Part shown: positions 12,101-23,752 of the stretch, piece by piece
How the letters are laid out: the number at the start of each line of letters is the position of its first letter
How positions within the stretch are numbered: the stretch's first letter is position 1
Assembly (NCBI GenBank): GCA_900239685.1
Contig: OENT01000282.1
Span: 1,158-65,157 of the forward strand
Direction of reading: 5' to 3'
Source of the DNA: Rotaria macrura
Lineage: Eukaryota > Rotifera > Eurotatoria > Philodinida > Philodinidae
DNA: 64,000 nt
Program-made: the position numbers and the translations under genes
The notes under the pieces: model-generated
The model's input: only the letters and a program-made list of their open reading frames with translations
Databases searched by the model: none
What the model was told of the DNA's origin: nothing

Positions 12101-15100
12101 TCATTCAAAAGTTTAATAGTACCTAATTTTTTATCCACCTACTCTCTAAAAGCAAACATTATCATGAACAATATTTCCGTTTTTCACATCTACTTTCAAT
12201 GGGAAGGGGAGCAACTGAATTCGAATACAGCAAAGTACTTTGAAATTACGGGAAAATACTTAAGAGTAGCTTAAACTCTTCTACAATCACCCAAATCAAC
12301 GTCAAGTAAAAATGACGTCGTTTTCATCTGCATTTGCTAGGATTGGAAAAAGCGTAGCTCGAAATTCTGAAAGTTTTTGGAGCTCTATACTTGCTACTTA
12401 GGGCTGAAAAAGCTTAGAAAATTGGATCCAAATAGAAAACCATAAAGAATTCAGGATATTCGCTAAAACTTTAGCAGGTTCAAGCAAGATTTTTGGTATT
12501 GGTACATATCTACGTTCGACGGATGACTATTTACAGTATAGTGTCAAAATAATACTATGCTATACTTTTTGACGATGTTTTAAAACACGTTTTTATATCA
12601 GAAGTAAATAAGTGGACGTGTTAATATTTTATGAACCAATGAGTCATTGGACTGCTTTTCTTGTGTTATTTAGTTCCACCATGTGCTTTAAATTACATGT
12701 CAACAATCGAAGAAGAAATCAAATACAATTATGGTCCTCGATCTGTCGCTGTTGGGTATTTCAACAATGACACCTGGCTGGATATGGTCGTCGCCAATTA
12801 TATTGCTCATAATATAGCAGTATATCTCGGATACAATAATGGTACGATTTCAACCAAAATCGAGTATACGACAGGTGCTGGATCTACTCCACATATAGTT
12901 GCAGTTTCAGATTTCAATAATGATAGTCAATCGGATATCGCAGTCGCAAATTTTGGCACAAATAGCATAGGCATATTCCATGGGGTTGGTAATGGATCTT
13001 TCGTCTATCAAACGCAGATTTCCACCGGTTCATCTCGTCCGGTTTCACTTTTTTTGGCTGATTTCAATAGTGATCATCTGTTGGATATCGTCACTGCTGA
13101 TTACGGAGCTCATAGTGTAAGTATACGCTATGGGGAGGGGAACGGACTTTTTTCCCCGCCAACAACATATTCAACAGGCTATGATTCTTTCCCATCATCA
13201 TTAGCAGTCGGACACTTCAATAACGACAGTTACTTGGATATAGCTGTCGCGAATTATGGAACTAACAATATTGGCTTACTTCTTGGCGGCGGAAATCGTA
13301 CTTTCGAAAATCAAATAATTATTTCAACTACGTTCTGTTCCAATCCATATTCTATTACCGCAGGCTATTTTAATGGCGATGCTATGGCGGATATTGCTGT
13401 TGCTAATCATGGAAATAAAAATATAAGTGTACTTCTCAACAATGGTAACGGAACGTTTGCAAGTCCAATAACCTATTCGATTGATTCTGTAGTGCCATAC
13501 TCTATTGGTGTTGCTGATTTCAATCAAGACAATAAAATAGATTTAATTGTCACTTGTAACAGTACTAATAATTTACAAGTTTTTCTTAGTTTCGGGAACG
13601 GCACTTTTTCAAGTCCTATGAAGTATCAAACTGGAGCTACTTCTTCGGTATCATTTGCCACGGGATATTTCAATCAAGACGCCCGACTAGACATTGCTGT
13701 TATTAGCAATGATACAAATGCCATAGATATTCTGCTTGGTGTTTATGAAGGCTTTCAATCTCAAATGAAATATTCTGTTGGTTATGATCCAAGATCCGTA
13801 GCAGTTGGTGATTTTAATAACGATCATCGGCTAGATGTCGCTGTTGCTAATTACGGTAGCGATTCCGTAAGCATCCTTCTCGGACTTGGAACAGGTTCTT
13901 TTACATCCCAATTGATGTATCCAAGTGGTACTGGACCAGAATCTGTAGCTGTCGGTGACTTTAACAATGACGGTCTATTGGATATCGTGGTGGCCCATTA
14001 CGAAAGCAATGATATGAGTGTGCTTCTGGGATTCGGGAATGGTTCTTTTGGACACGAACAGAGATATTCAAATAGTACTAAGCCCTCATCCGTAGCTGTT
14101 GGTGACTTCAATGATGATAATGTCCTGGATATCGTTCTAGCCAGTGTGGGAACCAGTTATGTGAGAATTTATCTAGGATTAGGGAATGGTTTTTTTTCAA
14201 GCCCAACAAGATACCGAGCTGGTTCTAGTCCAACAGCTGTAGCTGTTGGTGATTTCAACAATGATAAACAACAGGATATCGTTGTCGTTAACATCGGCGG
14301 CGATAACATCAGTGTTCTTTTTGGATTTGGAAACGGTTCTTTGGGGTCGCAAACAAAATATTCCGTTGGTAGTATGCCCTCATCTGTAGCTGTTGGTGAC
14401 TTCAACAACGACAGCTACTTAGATATCATCGTCGTCAATTATAATAGCAATGATGTGAGTGTCCTTCTTGGATTAGGAAATGGTTGTTTTGCACAAGAAA
14501 AAAGATATTCAACTATCTATCATCCAAACTCTGTAGCTATCGGTGATTTCAACAACGATATTCGACTGGATTTCGTTACCGCTAATACTGGTAGTGGTGA
14601 GATCAGTATCCGTCTTGGAGTTGATGGTGGTATTTTTGGAAATGAAATGAGATATTCAGTTGGGGACTCTCCATATTGCGTAGCTGTCGGTGATTTTAAC
14701 AACGATAAACGATTAGACATCGTTGTCACGAATCAGGACAGCAACAACATTAGTATATTGATTCAATATAATAGGGGAGCTCTTAAAAACACAATGACTT
14801 ACGCATCAGGTGGATGCTCAGAACTACGCTACTTGGCTGTTGCTGACATGAATGGTGATACTCAACTCGACCTTGTTGTTGCTAATTACGGTACAAATAA
14901 TGTTGGTGTTCTTCATGGCAATGGAGATAGCACTTTTCAAAGCCAAACAGTGATCAGTACTGGTATAAATTCTCGTCCATCATTTATCGTCATTGGTGAT
15001 TTCAATGCGGATACCCATCTGGATATTGCTTCGGGCAATGTGGCCACTAGAAGCATTAGTATAGTGCTGGGAAATGGGAAGGGAGGATATGCTCTTCAAT

Positions 15101-16877
15101 TAGGCTATGGCATTGGTTATTTGTTCGCTCCTGTTGCTGCGGCTGCTGCTGATTTCAATAACGACAAACAGTCGGAGANATCGTTGTCGGATTTGATGGC
15201 AGCGGTGACGTCTATGTCCTTCATTCTTTTGCCAATGTAACTTATAAAATTCAAATGCCATGCTCAACTGGTTCTTATCCATCTTCTGTGGCTGCTAGTG
15301 ATTTTAACAATGATACTATACTGGATATCGTTGTTACAAATCAACATAGTCATGATGTGAGTGTGCTCCTAGGATTAGGCAATGGCTCTTTCGTAAATCA
15401 AATGAGATTTTCAACTAGTTATGAGCCGAGATCTGTAGCTATTGGTGATTTCAACGATGATTCTATACTAGATATTGTGGTCGCTTGTATAGCTGACAAT
15501 AATATAAATATCCTCTTTGGGCTCGGAAATGGTTCTTTTTCCAACAAAACAAGTTTTCCAGTCGGTACTTCTCCAAGCTCTGTAGCTGTAGGTGACTTCA
15601 ACAACGATACCATAATGGATATCGTCGTTGCTATTATGAATGAAGCTAGTATAAATGTCCTACTTGGATTGGGAAATGGTTTATTTGCAAATCGAACCAA
15701 CTATACAGCCGGTAATCAGCCACGATCCGTAGCCATCAGTGATTTTAACAACGACAATCGACTGGATATTGTTGTCGCTAACTATTATAGCGGCGATGTG
15801 TGTATCTTCCTTGGATTTGGAAATGGTTCTTTTACACATCAAAGTACGTATAAAGTTGGTTCTTATTCAGAGTTTGTAGCTATCGGTGACTTCAATAACG
15901 ATAATCGAATGGATATCGTTGTTGCCAATTGGGGCACCCAAGATATCAGTGTTTTTCTTGGATTCGGCAACGGCTCATTTACAAATCAAACGAATTATCC
16001 ATGTGGTGAAGGACCACGATCAATAGGGATTGGTGATTTCAACAACGATAGCCGAATCGATATCGCTGTTGCCACTGAGGGTGATTATGATGTTAGTATC
16101 TTTCTTGGCTTTGGCAATGGTTCTTTTGCGAACCAAATAACGTATTCAGCTGGGACGTATCCATTAACTATAGCTGCAGGTGATTTTAACAACGATCGCG
16201 TGCTAGATCTTGTTGTTCCCATTCGAGATGGTGATAATCTTCGAGTTTTATTGGGATCTATCAACACAGTTTTTGTCAACCAAACGATTCTTACAACAGA
16301 TTGCCGTTCGCGACCACAGGCATTTGCGATTGCTGATTTCAACAACGATAAACACATGGACGTCGCAGTCGTCCATTCAGATTGTCACACGATTGGAATT
16401 TTTCTTGGGTATGGTGATAACTCTTTTGCAAGTGGATTGATGTACTCAACTGGTGCGTATTCATTTCCATACTCCATAGCGGTTGCTTATTTCAACAATG
16501 ATACACTATTGGATTTCGTTGTGGCGAATCATGGCTCCGACAGCGTGACTGTTTTTCTAGGGTATGGCGATGGTACTTTTTCAAATCAAACAACATATTC
16601 AACGGGCACTGGTTCGACTCCTCACTGCGTAGTTGCCGGTGACGTTAATAAAGATCACAAGCAAGATATTGTCGTCGCAAATTACGACAATGACAATATA
16701 GTAATATTTCTTGGGTACGGCAATGGAACATTCATGAATTTCATTGCCTTCACTACAGGCTACGGCTCGAGCCCATTCTTTGTGGGCATTGGTGATTTCA
16801 ACAATGATTCCAAGTTAGATGCAGCAGTGGCAAAGGAGGGTACCGACAGTTTGGATATCTTGATACAGACTTGCTGA
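9137..16877 (+). CDS. FG-GAP/VCBS repeat single-pass membrane protein, 28 repeats
   Basis: Exons: 9137-9204 (tentative), 9281-9456, 9512-9633 and 12674-16877, joined in frame; introns are 76, 55 and 3040 bp. The N-terminal ~80-100 residues are hydrophilic (MIQYLSNDGPHLLEV). One membrane helix follows (GSAVSVYVIIVLMVGIMTI), suggesting a type II anchor. The long last exon encodes 28 tandem repeats of ~47 residues with the core xDFNNDxxLDIVVAN, then SVLLGxGNGSF. This is the calcium-loop FG-GAP/VCBS repeat of integrin-alpha-type beta-propellers. The total from the ATG at 9281 is about 1499 residues. One ambiguous base (15179) coincides with a frame slip; dropping two bases there restores both the DIVV consensus and a length divisible by three, so it is probably an assembly error. 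FG-GAP proteins are strongly expanded in bdelloid rotifers; the ligand is unknown. The true first exon may lie upstream of 9137. Confidence 0.85.
10394..10734 (+). mobile_element. CCCAGG-ended TIR element, copy 1, inside the FG-GAP intron
   Basis: Begins CCCAGGAGAATCATTCCGAC and ends TTTCACCTGGG. AA flanks both ends (10392-10393 and 10735-10736). The interior is packed with GGATCCGAT-like words in both orientations. Related copies lie at 19174-19533 (opposite strand) and 24292-24652. It is non-coding. The rest of the 3-kb intron (9634-12673) shows nothing I can name. Confidence 0.75.
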
Positions 16878-17191
16878 TGTTTTTCTTCTCTGTTATATTA
16901 TTATTGTTCACTTATTTACTTGATTTATCTGATGATAATATATGAAGCTTTTTTTAAACATCATCAATCAATTTAAGAATTTTAGATGACTTACTCATGT
17001 ATTTCATCCAGTAAAATGAATCAGAGTTCTAAGAAAACACTCACTAGCTATTCCATGATTATGTGGATCAATTCTTTGAATAATTACTTTTTATGAGAAA
17101 AAGATACTTTGATATATCGGCAGTTTTATTCCAGTTGTTTAGTAGATGGTGTGTTTTCTTCACCTTTTTATGTTATAAGAAACAACAGATA
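16878..17191. other. 3' flank of the FG-GAP gene
   Basis: AT-rich, probably 3' UTR and spacer. No gene seen. Confidence 0.4.
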
Positions 17192-17540
17192 CCCAGGTCA
17201 AAGACGTACGGCGGGAACCAGCCGGATCCCGTGTTATTCCCAGGAATTCCGGAAGCGGGTTTCCGAAATCGGTTCCGGCTTAATCCCCGGCGATTCCAGG
17301 CACCGGAGCGTATCCACGAATACGGTTCCCGTTTCCTATACCGGATCCGCCGTCGGAAAACACCGTTTCCAAGCCCAGACCACATACGGTCCAGATCCGA
17401 CCGTTTCCGGACCGGATACCGATAACGGAAAAAGCAATTTTCCCATCCGGAGAGAACGCGGCTCAGATCTGACCATTTCCGCTAAGCTCCCGAAAACTCA
17501 TCTGGCTGTTTCCCAAACAGCGCTAAATACTCACAATTAC
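17192..17540. mobile_element. GC-rich repeat element with one CCCAGG end
   Basis: Starts CCCAGGTCAAAGACGTACGG after a TA dinucleotide, closely matching the left end of the element at 7932. The following ~330 bp are unusually rich in CCGGATCCG, TTTCCGG and CGGTTCC words compared with the AT-rich surroundings. The open frames here (17109-17543, 17093-17425) arise from this composition and resemble no protein. A matching right end was not found, so the boundary is approximate. Confidence 0.5.
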
Positions 17541-17679
17541 TAAGTAAAGTCTTCGAACTTTGAATCCAGCTTTTACTTCTACTCTAAACAAGCCTAAAAC
17601 ACACCAGAACATACCCTGGGAACAAATAAAATTCTAGTGAAACATGATACATTTCCCTCCAAACTCGCTTTTGCCACAA

Positions 17680-17765
17680 AAATAGGAATTTTCAGCCCGA
17701 AGACCTAAAAATAGGAATTTTCAGCCCGCAGACCTAAAAATCGGATTTTTAGCCTTTGACAAACC
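17680..17765 (+). repeat. Short tandem repeat, ~29-bp unit
   Basis: The unit ACCTAAAAATAGGAATTTTC followed by AGCCCG(A/C)AG occurs about 2.5 times, the last unit degenerate (AAAATCGGATTTTTAGCC). Each unit contains an imperfect palindrome (AAAATAGGAATTTT). Confidence 0.65.
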
Positions 17766-18357
17766 GAAAAAGATATGTGTAAGAACACCACACATCTTAA
17801 GCACCAGCGTTTTGAGACTTTCCTGAGTCTTCAATCAAGGTAAGTGACGCTTCTAAAGTCTCTGAAGGACCTTTCATTTCAAATTTTTATCAGAAAATTT
17901 CAAATAATAATTAATGCTCTGAAACCAATAACAAATTAAGTAACAAATCCCAACTTTTCAAGCGACCCCATCAAAATACGGTAAACTTTCCCGGTGATGG
18001 AAATCGTCCTTAAATTAAAGGAGTTAGACAAAAAATCCCAAAAAAGACCTTTAAAGGTCTTTTTTTGTAAATCGATGATTTGGAGATCAAGGATCGACAT
18101 AAATGAGAGTTTTGTTTTCGCTGGAAAGTCTTTGAATTTGATTCTCTACCGATTCCACGAAAGAAATTCGAAAAAACCCTTAAAATAAAGGAAAATGACA
18201 AAAAAGGTATTATGAAATGATTTTAAATAATTTAGTCAGGGAAAGTTAGGCAAAAAACAAAAACGTAATGTGATCATACATCTTAATTTATAAAAAAGCT
18301 TAAACAAAGAAAAAACATTCATGTGTGACTTCATTTTGTTGACGTATATTGCTGTGA
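17766..18357. other. Intergenic, no gene seen
   Basis: AT-rich. A perfect short hairpin, AAAGACCTTTAAAGGTCTTT, lies near 18045-18064. No coding evidence. Confidence 0.35.
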
Positions 18358-19023
18358 TTGTTACATGAAACGGACGGATGGTATATAATCCTGCGTCATC
18401 GGGTAACGACTTTTCTTCATCGAAAGACTCTGTATCCACAGAAGCTTATCGAACATTTACAACACCTATACAGTGAATTAGCAGAGAGTATCGAATTATA
18501 TACCCTTAGATATAACTATATGTTAAAAGTTGAGGAATTTGAGTTATTTCGGTCTAACATCTTAAAGATAATGCTGTCCTTCGTCATCTTTTTGTTGAGG
18601 ATTCGACAGAACGTTGGGAAAACGATTCATTTGATGCATCGAAGAAGTCAAGTCATTTAGTGATGGTTGCTTCGTGAAAGGAAAAAACTGCACAGTTCTC
18701 GAAGCCGATCAAATCTTGTAGTAAATCTTCATAGATGTCGTACATTGAAATTTTCTTGATGAAGTGATGCGCTGCTATGAACAGAAGGACTATTTTTAAC
18801 CAGCGGCAATCGATATGATAAATTGACTATTTCTTATGATGACAATTCAACTACGTGTAGAAGACTGTGGATTTGTGAGGGTGATGCAATCATTTCGAAG
18901 TGTTTCTCAAACTTCAATTGGTGCTGCTATAGGAATATTCTAAGTATATATATATTCAATGGAATGATAAAATTGCAAAAATGCAGATGGAGGTGTCATT
19001 GCAAGAGGATACTAAGGGGAAGG
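18358..19023 (+). pseudogene. Decayed coding fragment(s), family not recognised
   Basis: Protein-like stretches occur in different frames: 18358-18660 (YPQKLIEHLQHLYSELAES), then a shifted frame near 18580-18680 (LRHLFVEDSTERWENDSF, ending in SKKSSHLVMVAS and a stop), then LRVEDCGFVRVMQSFRSVSQ near 18850 and WNDKIAKMQMEVSLQEDTKG near 18960. Stops and frame changes separate them, and only some could be introns. This looks like an old gene relic rather than a working gene, but the composition evidence is weak. Confidence 0.3.
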
Positions 19024-19173
19024 TAAATAGCTTAGCATAGGAATATTGATTCATTCTTATTCTGCGTTGGCGTATGAATTGGGTTCATGCTATTCATCCT
19101 TTTCAAAATAACGCCATATAGACCTAAAGAACTAAAATTTCTAAACTGTTAACATATAGCTATATCTTAGAGT

Positions 19174-19533
19174 CACAGGTGAATGAATACAATACTGAAT
19201 CCTATCGAATCTTACAAGATTCGACGAGCCGAAAAAAACCGATGGGATTCCGGGTTGAGGAACTGCTAACGGATCGCACAGAAATTCCTATGCTATTATT
19301 TGGACACTATTTAGTATCTGGAGGCCACACTGGAGGTCGGTCAAAGCCCTCCGATAGGCTGCATCGAATCCGAGAGTAAGATATGATCGGATAACAATAC
19401 TAGGGATCCAAATATCGATCCACAACTCGGATTCCAACACAAATTCATCAGCTTTATAGAAAATTACATAAAATTGGATCTGGGTGCTATCGGGGATCCA
19501 ATCGAATCTGACAGTCCGAATGATTCTCCTAGG
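19174..19533 (-). mobile_element. CCCAGG-ended TIR element, copy 2
   Basis: Reverse-orientation relative of the copies at 10394 and 24292. Its right end, read on the minus strand, is CCTAGGAGAATCATTCGGAC; its left end is CACAGGTGAATGAATAC. GT flanks both ends (19172-19173 and 19534-19535). It shares long blocks with the 24292 copy (GGTCGGTCAAAGCCCTCCGA read on opposite strands). Confidence 0.75.
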
Positions 19534-19576
19534 GTATCAAGTGCGATACAATTAGGGTAATGCATAATCACGTAAC

Positions 19577-19650
19577 CAGGGGTGGGCAAAGTGGGGCTCA
19601 GCCACTTCACCAGGATTTTCAGCCCCACCAAATTTACTTCGAAGTAACTG
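19577..19650 (+). mobile_element. Probable hAT-type terminus
   Basis: CAGGGGTGGGCAAAGTGGGG is the classic form of a hAT-superfamily end (CAGGGGTGGGCAAA). No matching right end with the same 8-bp flank was found nearby, so this is either a solo end or a truncated copy. Confidence 0.45.
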
Positions 19651-21616
19651 AGTTTTTAAATAAAATAAACGATATTCATTTGAGAATAGTGGATTAAGTT
19701 GTGAAGAAATAGCTCTTGTAAAAGCGGAAAGCATTCATCCTACAGAAAGTGATGAATTACAAGGAGAAATAGAAAAAATAGACACACTTTTGTATATATA
19801 TCCTGCCATGCTTTTCAACCCATGCTGCGACTGAAAGACAAATTGTTCTTTTTCCTAGAGAAGCTTTTCCACGAGCAGAAAGGAAGCAACGCCCCAATAC
19901 AAACATCCGTCACCCCCTTTGCATCATACAAATCATTTCTACTGAAACAGCTGACATTTCTGCTACGTATAGCCCATTTCTCCCAGAACTTCGCGATAGA
20001 CTAGAGATATAGTCATGATAATTTCTGCTTACATTCGAACAAATTTCTATATATTTATCCTTCGCTCGAATAAATTACTCCTTGCATGGGTATAGTGGTT
20101 CATTCTTTTAAAGGGAAACGTACTGCAGGCTTGAGATTTCTACTAGAAAAGCATATCTGCTAGTCTTTTTCTCATAAATGATTTCTGCTAGAATGAAAAA
20201 GATTTCCTCGAATACGACTCAGCTCTCATCAAACAGGTGTACCGAAAATTGTGTTTCCTACACTTTAGCCTAATTTAAAGTAAAAATGAAACAAGAACAT
20301 GAAGATAACTTTATTTAGTCGAGTCAACATTCATATAAAAAATTAAACGGAGTTTTTACTCTTTTAAAATACAATTTTCTTGATATCAGACGTACAGACA
20401 AAACTATTAGTTGTATTTGTTCATCCAAAAGCTCAAACTATGCTCATTTTTGGAATTTAGCAACCACAGCTTTCAGCTGCTCAGCTATTATCGAACTTGC
20501 ATTCTGTTCGATTTTCAAGTCTTTGATAGATTGATAGATTCACCGATTTTCTCGTGCTGAATGTTATACAGAATTCATGCACAATTTTGTCGTCAGATTA
20601 GATCAGGATCATGCTACTTGAATAGTTCTGTGCGAGCCTTCTGATAAATTGCTCGTCAGAGGTAGATGTTGTTTCAATCTCGGAAATCAGTACCACTTCG
20701 AAATTGAAAAGTAATGACAACAACATCAATTGTTTCGAAATGGATGCTTGAAAAAATTATCCTCGAAATAGCCGACAAATTATAAGTTAGTCATTGAAGT
20801 AAATATTTCGAAAACTTGTTCGTTTCTGTAGAAATAGACGTCTTATTCGTGGACGTACCAAGACATCATTCGCATCATGACTCATGAGATACCACAGGTT
20901 TACATGCATTTTCAAACTTCATCCACGGGCATCTGTAGATATTGATTAGGTATCTTATCTTATAAATAAATGAAGGCTCAACTGTCGAGAGCCCAAGTGT
21001 CGCGTCACCCATGAAATGTAATTCCTCGAAAATAAACACGATTTTATCTCTCTTTTCACCGTCTTGAGTACAGAGGCTGAGCCTCACTACCCTTAGATTT
21101 CTGGTTACACTGGTAGTAATGCATCGAAATGAATTCTACGGATATTATAAAATTGAAATCTAGATACTCAGTGTAAGGGTCTGATTACATTTATCACAGA
21201 TGGAACCGCTCTAGGTTTTTGATGAGCGGTACCGGTACCGATCTTGATGGTTCAGATCCCACTGAGCAGACCGATCTAGGGGCAAAATATGACATGAATC
21301 ATAAAATTTCTTAATCTTATCTATTAGTGCTACAACAAAGGCATTTCACGAAAATAGTGATTTTTGTAAAGGTTGTCCGGAGGCTATTAGGACAGGCAGA
21401 CGAAGACAAATCTTTAATTAGTCTTTCAAAATTTCATTCTGAAAATTTTTACTTTTCAATTATATTGTAGGAGAGCAGAACAAAAACGTTAAGCACACAA
21501 TTTGACAAAGCAGACTCCTGATTTGTATTCCTCGACTTCGATAACCTTTGATCAAAGTTCTTTGAATCCTAGTTTTTTCTCCAAAGTTTTTCTTTTAGCA
21601 GCGCAAGACCTAATTC
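19651..21616. other. Intergenic, no gene seen
   Basis: AT-rich with no gene I can support. A minus-strand frame at 21087-20875 (FEELHFMGDATLGLSTVEP) looks mildly protein-like but has no partner exons or known family. Confidence 0.35.
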
Positions 21617-22120
21617 ATGAATTTTAAGAGTAAGCTACCTTCCACGGTGGATGTCGAGAAAGAAACCATCATCAACCGATTGACTGGATTCAGATCCGTC
21701 ACAGACTATGGTAGACCAGAGTCAAATCGGTATACCAGCGGGCCTAAAGTCAGAACCAGTACCAGTTCCATGTATGATATGATCAATCAGGATATGATTT
21801 GTCTTTTCCCATGCTTCAAAAACACAAACATGACGGTTTGCGCGTACCGTCAGATGCATTACATGAGATTACTACGCGTAAGATATCGAGCGGCTAATAC
21901 CCAATGCATACGGTCAAGCACTGCATTTGTGCAAAGATTCGAACGTGTTACATGTATTGAAAGAACATGGAAGAATTTATGTAAAAGACCTAAGTATATT
22001 TTATCTTTTGCTAGCTTAAGAAAAACTTCGAAATTTTTTGCCTATTCCTTACGAACAACTGATAACGACCGCGAACAGTTTGAATTAGATGAATATAATG
22101 AGACTGAAAAGAACCAATAA
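21617..22120 (+). CDS. Hypothetical 167-aa ORF
   Basis: An uninterrupted single-exon frame of 167 codons starts at an ATG shortly after a pyrimidine-rich TTTTCTTTTAG. The product is basic and cysteine-containing (MICLFPCFKNTNMTVCAYRQ in the middle) with an acidic tail (DNDREQFELDEYNETEKNQ). No domain, signal peptide or membrane helix is recognisable. It ends 15 bp before a CCCAGG-ended element. The length is unusual for chance in AT-rich DNA, but with no homology it may be a relic or a spurious frame. Confidence 0.35.
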   Translation: MNFKSKLPSTVDVEKETIINRLTGFRSVTDYGRPESNRYTSGPKVRTSTSSMYDMINQDMICLFPCFKNTNMTVCAYRQMHYMRLLRVRYRAANTQCIRSSTAFVQRFERVTCIERTWKNLCKRPKYILSFASLRKTSKFFAYSLRTTDNDREQFELDEYNETEKNQ

Positions 22121-22134
22121 GGTCAACTCAACGA

Positions 22135-22479
22135 CCCAGGTCGAACAAGCACGGTAGTAAACGATCGTATATGGAGAAATACGGCAAAATACATGGTCCA
22201 GTACTCCGATCGTATATCTCCGTGTCGTATACGGGGAAATACGACGATATACGGAGAGAAAAACTATCGCTTATAGTCCTCGTATAAAAAATCCGTAAAC
22301 GGTTTCCATTTTCCACCGTATTCCTCCGTATACGATCGCATTTGTCCGTATACGACACGACGATATACGACCCTAATGCTGGACCATGTAAAACGCTATA
22401 ATACGACCGTATACGGTCGTGTGGGGAGTTTATACAGTCGTTTACAGTCGTACACGAAGTCCGTAATCGTCGACCTGGG
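22135..22479. mobile_element. CCCAGG-ended foldback element
   Basis: Left end CCCAGGTCGAACAAG, right end CGTCGACCTGGG, with GA on both sides (22133-22134 and 22480-22481). The interior is a near-palindromic series of CGTATACGG, GGGGAAATACGACG and GTAAACGA words on both strands, so it can fold into a long hairpin. It is non-coding. The GTAAACG/CGTATACG vocabulary recurs in 25040-25270 and 27115-27580. Confidence 0.75.
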
Positions 22480-23752
22480 GATGAGAATGGCGATGAAGAC
22501 ACTATGAATTCGATAAAATCCGCCTTTAGCGGGTTAAGAATAACAGATTACATCAATTCCATGTTGAAAGAATCATATTTCAAGATCAAAATAAAGGAGG
22601 AAATTAAGCATATTCATAAACAATCTGCTTGTTGACTGTTATTCAATAAAATAACAAATTTATCAAATAATCGCTTATCTAGAGTCGTGCAACACACAAA
22701 AGATATCGATTGATAAAATGATTACTTAGACTTACTCCTTTCATTTTTTTTCTTTTGTTGTTCAAATTAATTGAACAATTCCTCATTTTATCCACTTACT
22801 TTTATTTCGTTTAATGAACTTTTAGATGGTCCAGGACATTTTCCAATAACTGCACTTACTTCTTGGTACTTTTACTTAAAAGTAGTTCATGATACTTTTA
22901 AAGTACTTGAAAATACTTTATGGTATAATTACAGTGTACTTCAAAGTACTTCGGGATACTTTTAGCATACTTTCCACTACTTATGAATACCATAGTGTAA
23001 TTTAAGCTAATTCTGCAAAGTTTGATTAATTTGAAATTACTTTAAGTAACTTGTGTGCTTTCCTGTACTTTTCTACTTGAAGTATGCTATTTCTCCCTTG
23101 TTCGATACTCATATTGAGATGAGTATTTAATCCCTAATAACCACATCCAAGCCCTTATTTCTCTATTCAAGCCATTGTTACTAGACTTAATTGTGCTTCT
23201 ATGAATAAATCTTAATTATCACCTCAAATATCTAACTTCATACTATTAAAGAGAGATTTATGTTCAATAATAGTTAATTTATGTCGAATCGAAAAATGCC
23301 TGAATACACACACATTTATCGATCACATCGTAACCGTAATCTACATCGAAAGAAACGAAAAAAAGAGTCTATATATATACAATATATGTATGTATTCAAT
23401 GTATGTATATATCTATAGGCTTCAAGAAAATAAATACAAAGACAAATAGAGAAATGATCTGAGATAGTTCATATCAAAAGCGATATCTGACAAAAGAAGT
23501 AGAAACAAGAGAAAAGAAAACATAACCGGGGTCATTTGCTAACACATACCTAAACTATGAAAACTATGTATAATATCTTGTTTTTATGAGCAAAATCTGA
23601 TAACTAAACTTAACTTCTTATAACCATACATAAGATATCATTGCGAGTCTTTGCGTCTTTGATCAGGTTGTGGAATACCTCATAAATATATCTAACCCGT
23701 TTTCTTACAATTCTAAAGTCTTCCTTATACTCTTAATCTTTTATAGCTCTAT
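22480..23752. repeat. Intergenic with an AAGTACTT-rich block
   Basis: At about 22830-23090 the words TACTTTTA, AAAGTACTT and GATACTTTT repeat in both orientations, giving local self-complementarity. It resembles the GAAGTA block near 4720-4825. A (TA)/(TATG) tract lies near 23370-23415. No gene seen. Confidence 0.45.

Noticed and set aside
13324-16357. Minus-strand frames opposite the FG-GAP exon
   Set aside because: Mirror-image frames caused by the repetitive coding strand.
17093-17543. Two overlapping frames rich in Arg and Pro
   Set aside because: They arise from the GC-rich repeat, have no codon-usage resemblance to host genes and no family.
18045-18064. Perfect 20-bp hairpin considered as a terminator or small RNA
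   Set aside because: A lone short palindrome in AT-rich DNA is expected by chance, and factor-independent terminators do not apply to this kind of genome.
23332-23420. TATATA/TATGTA tract considered as a centromeric or telomeric repeat
   Set aside because: Too short and irregular; no telomere-like array is present in the window.
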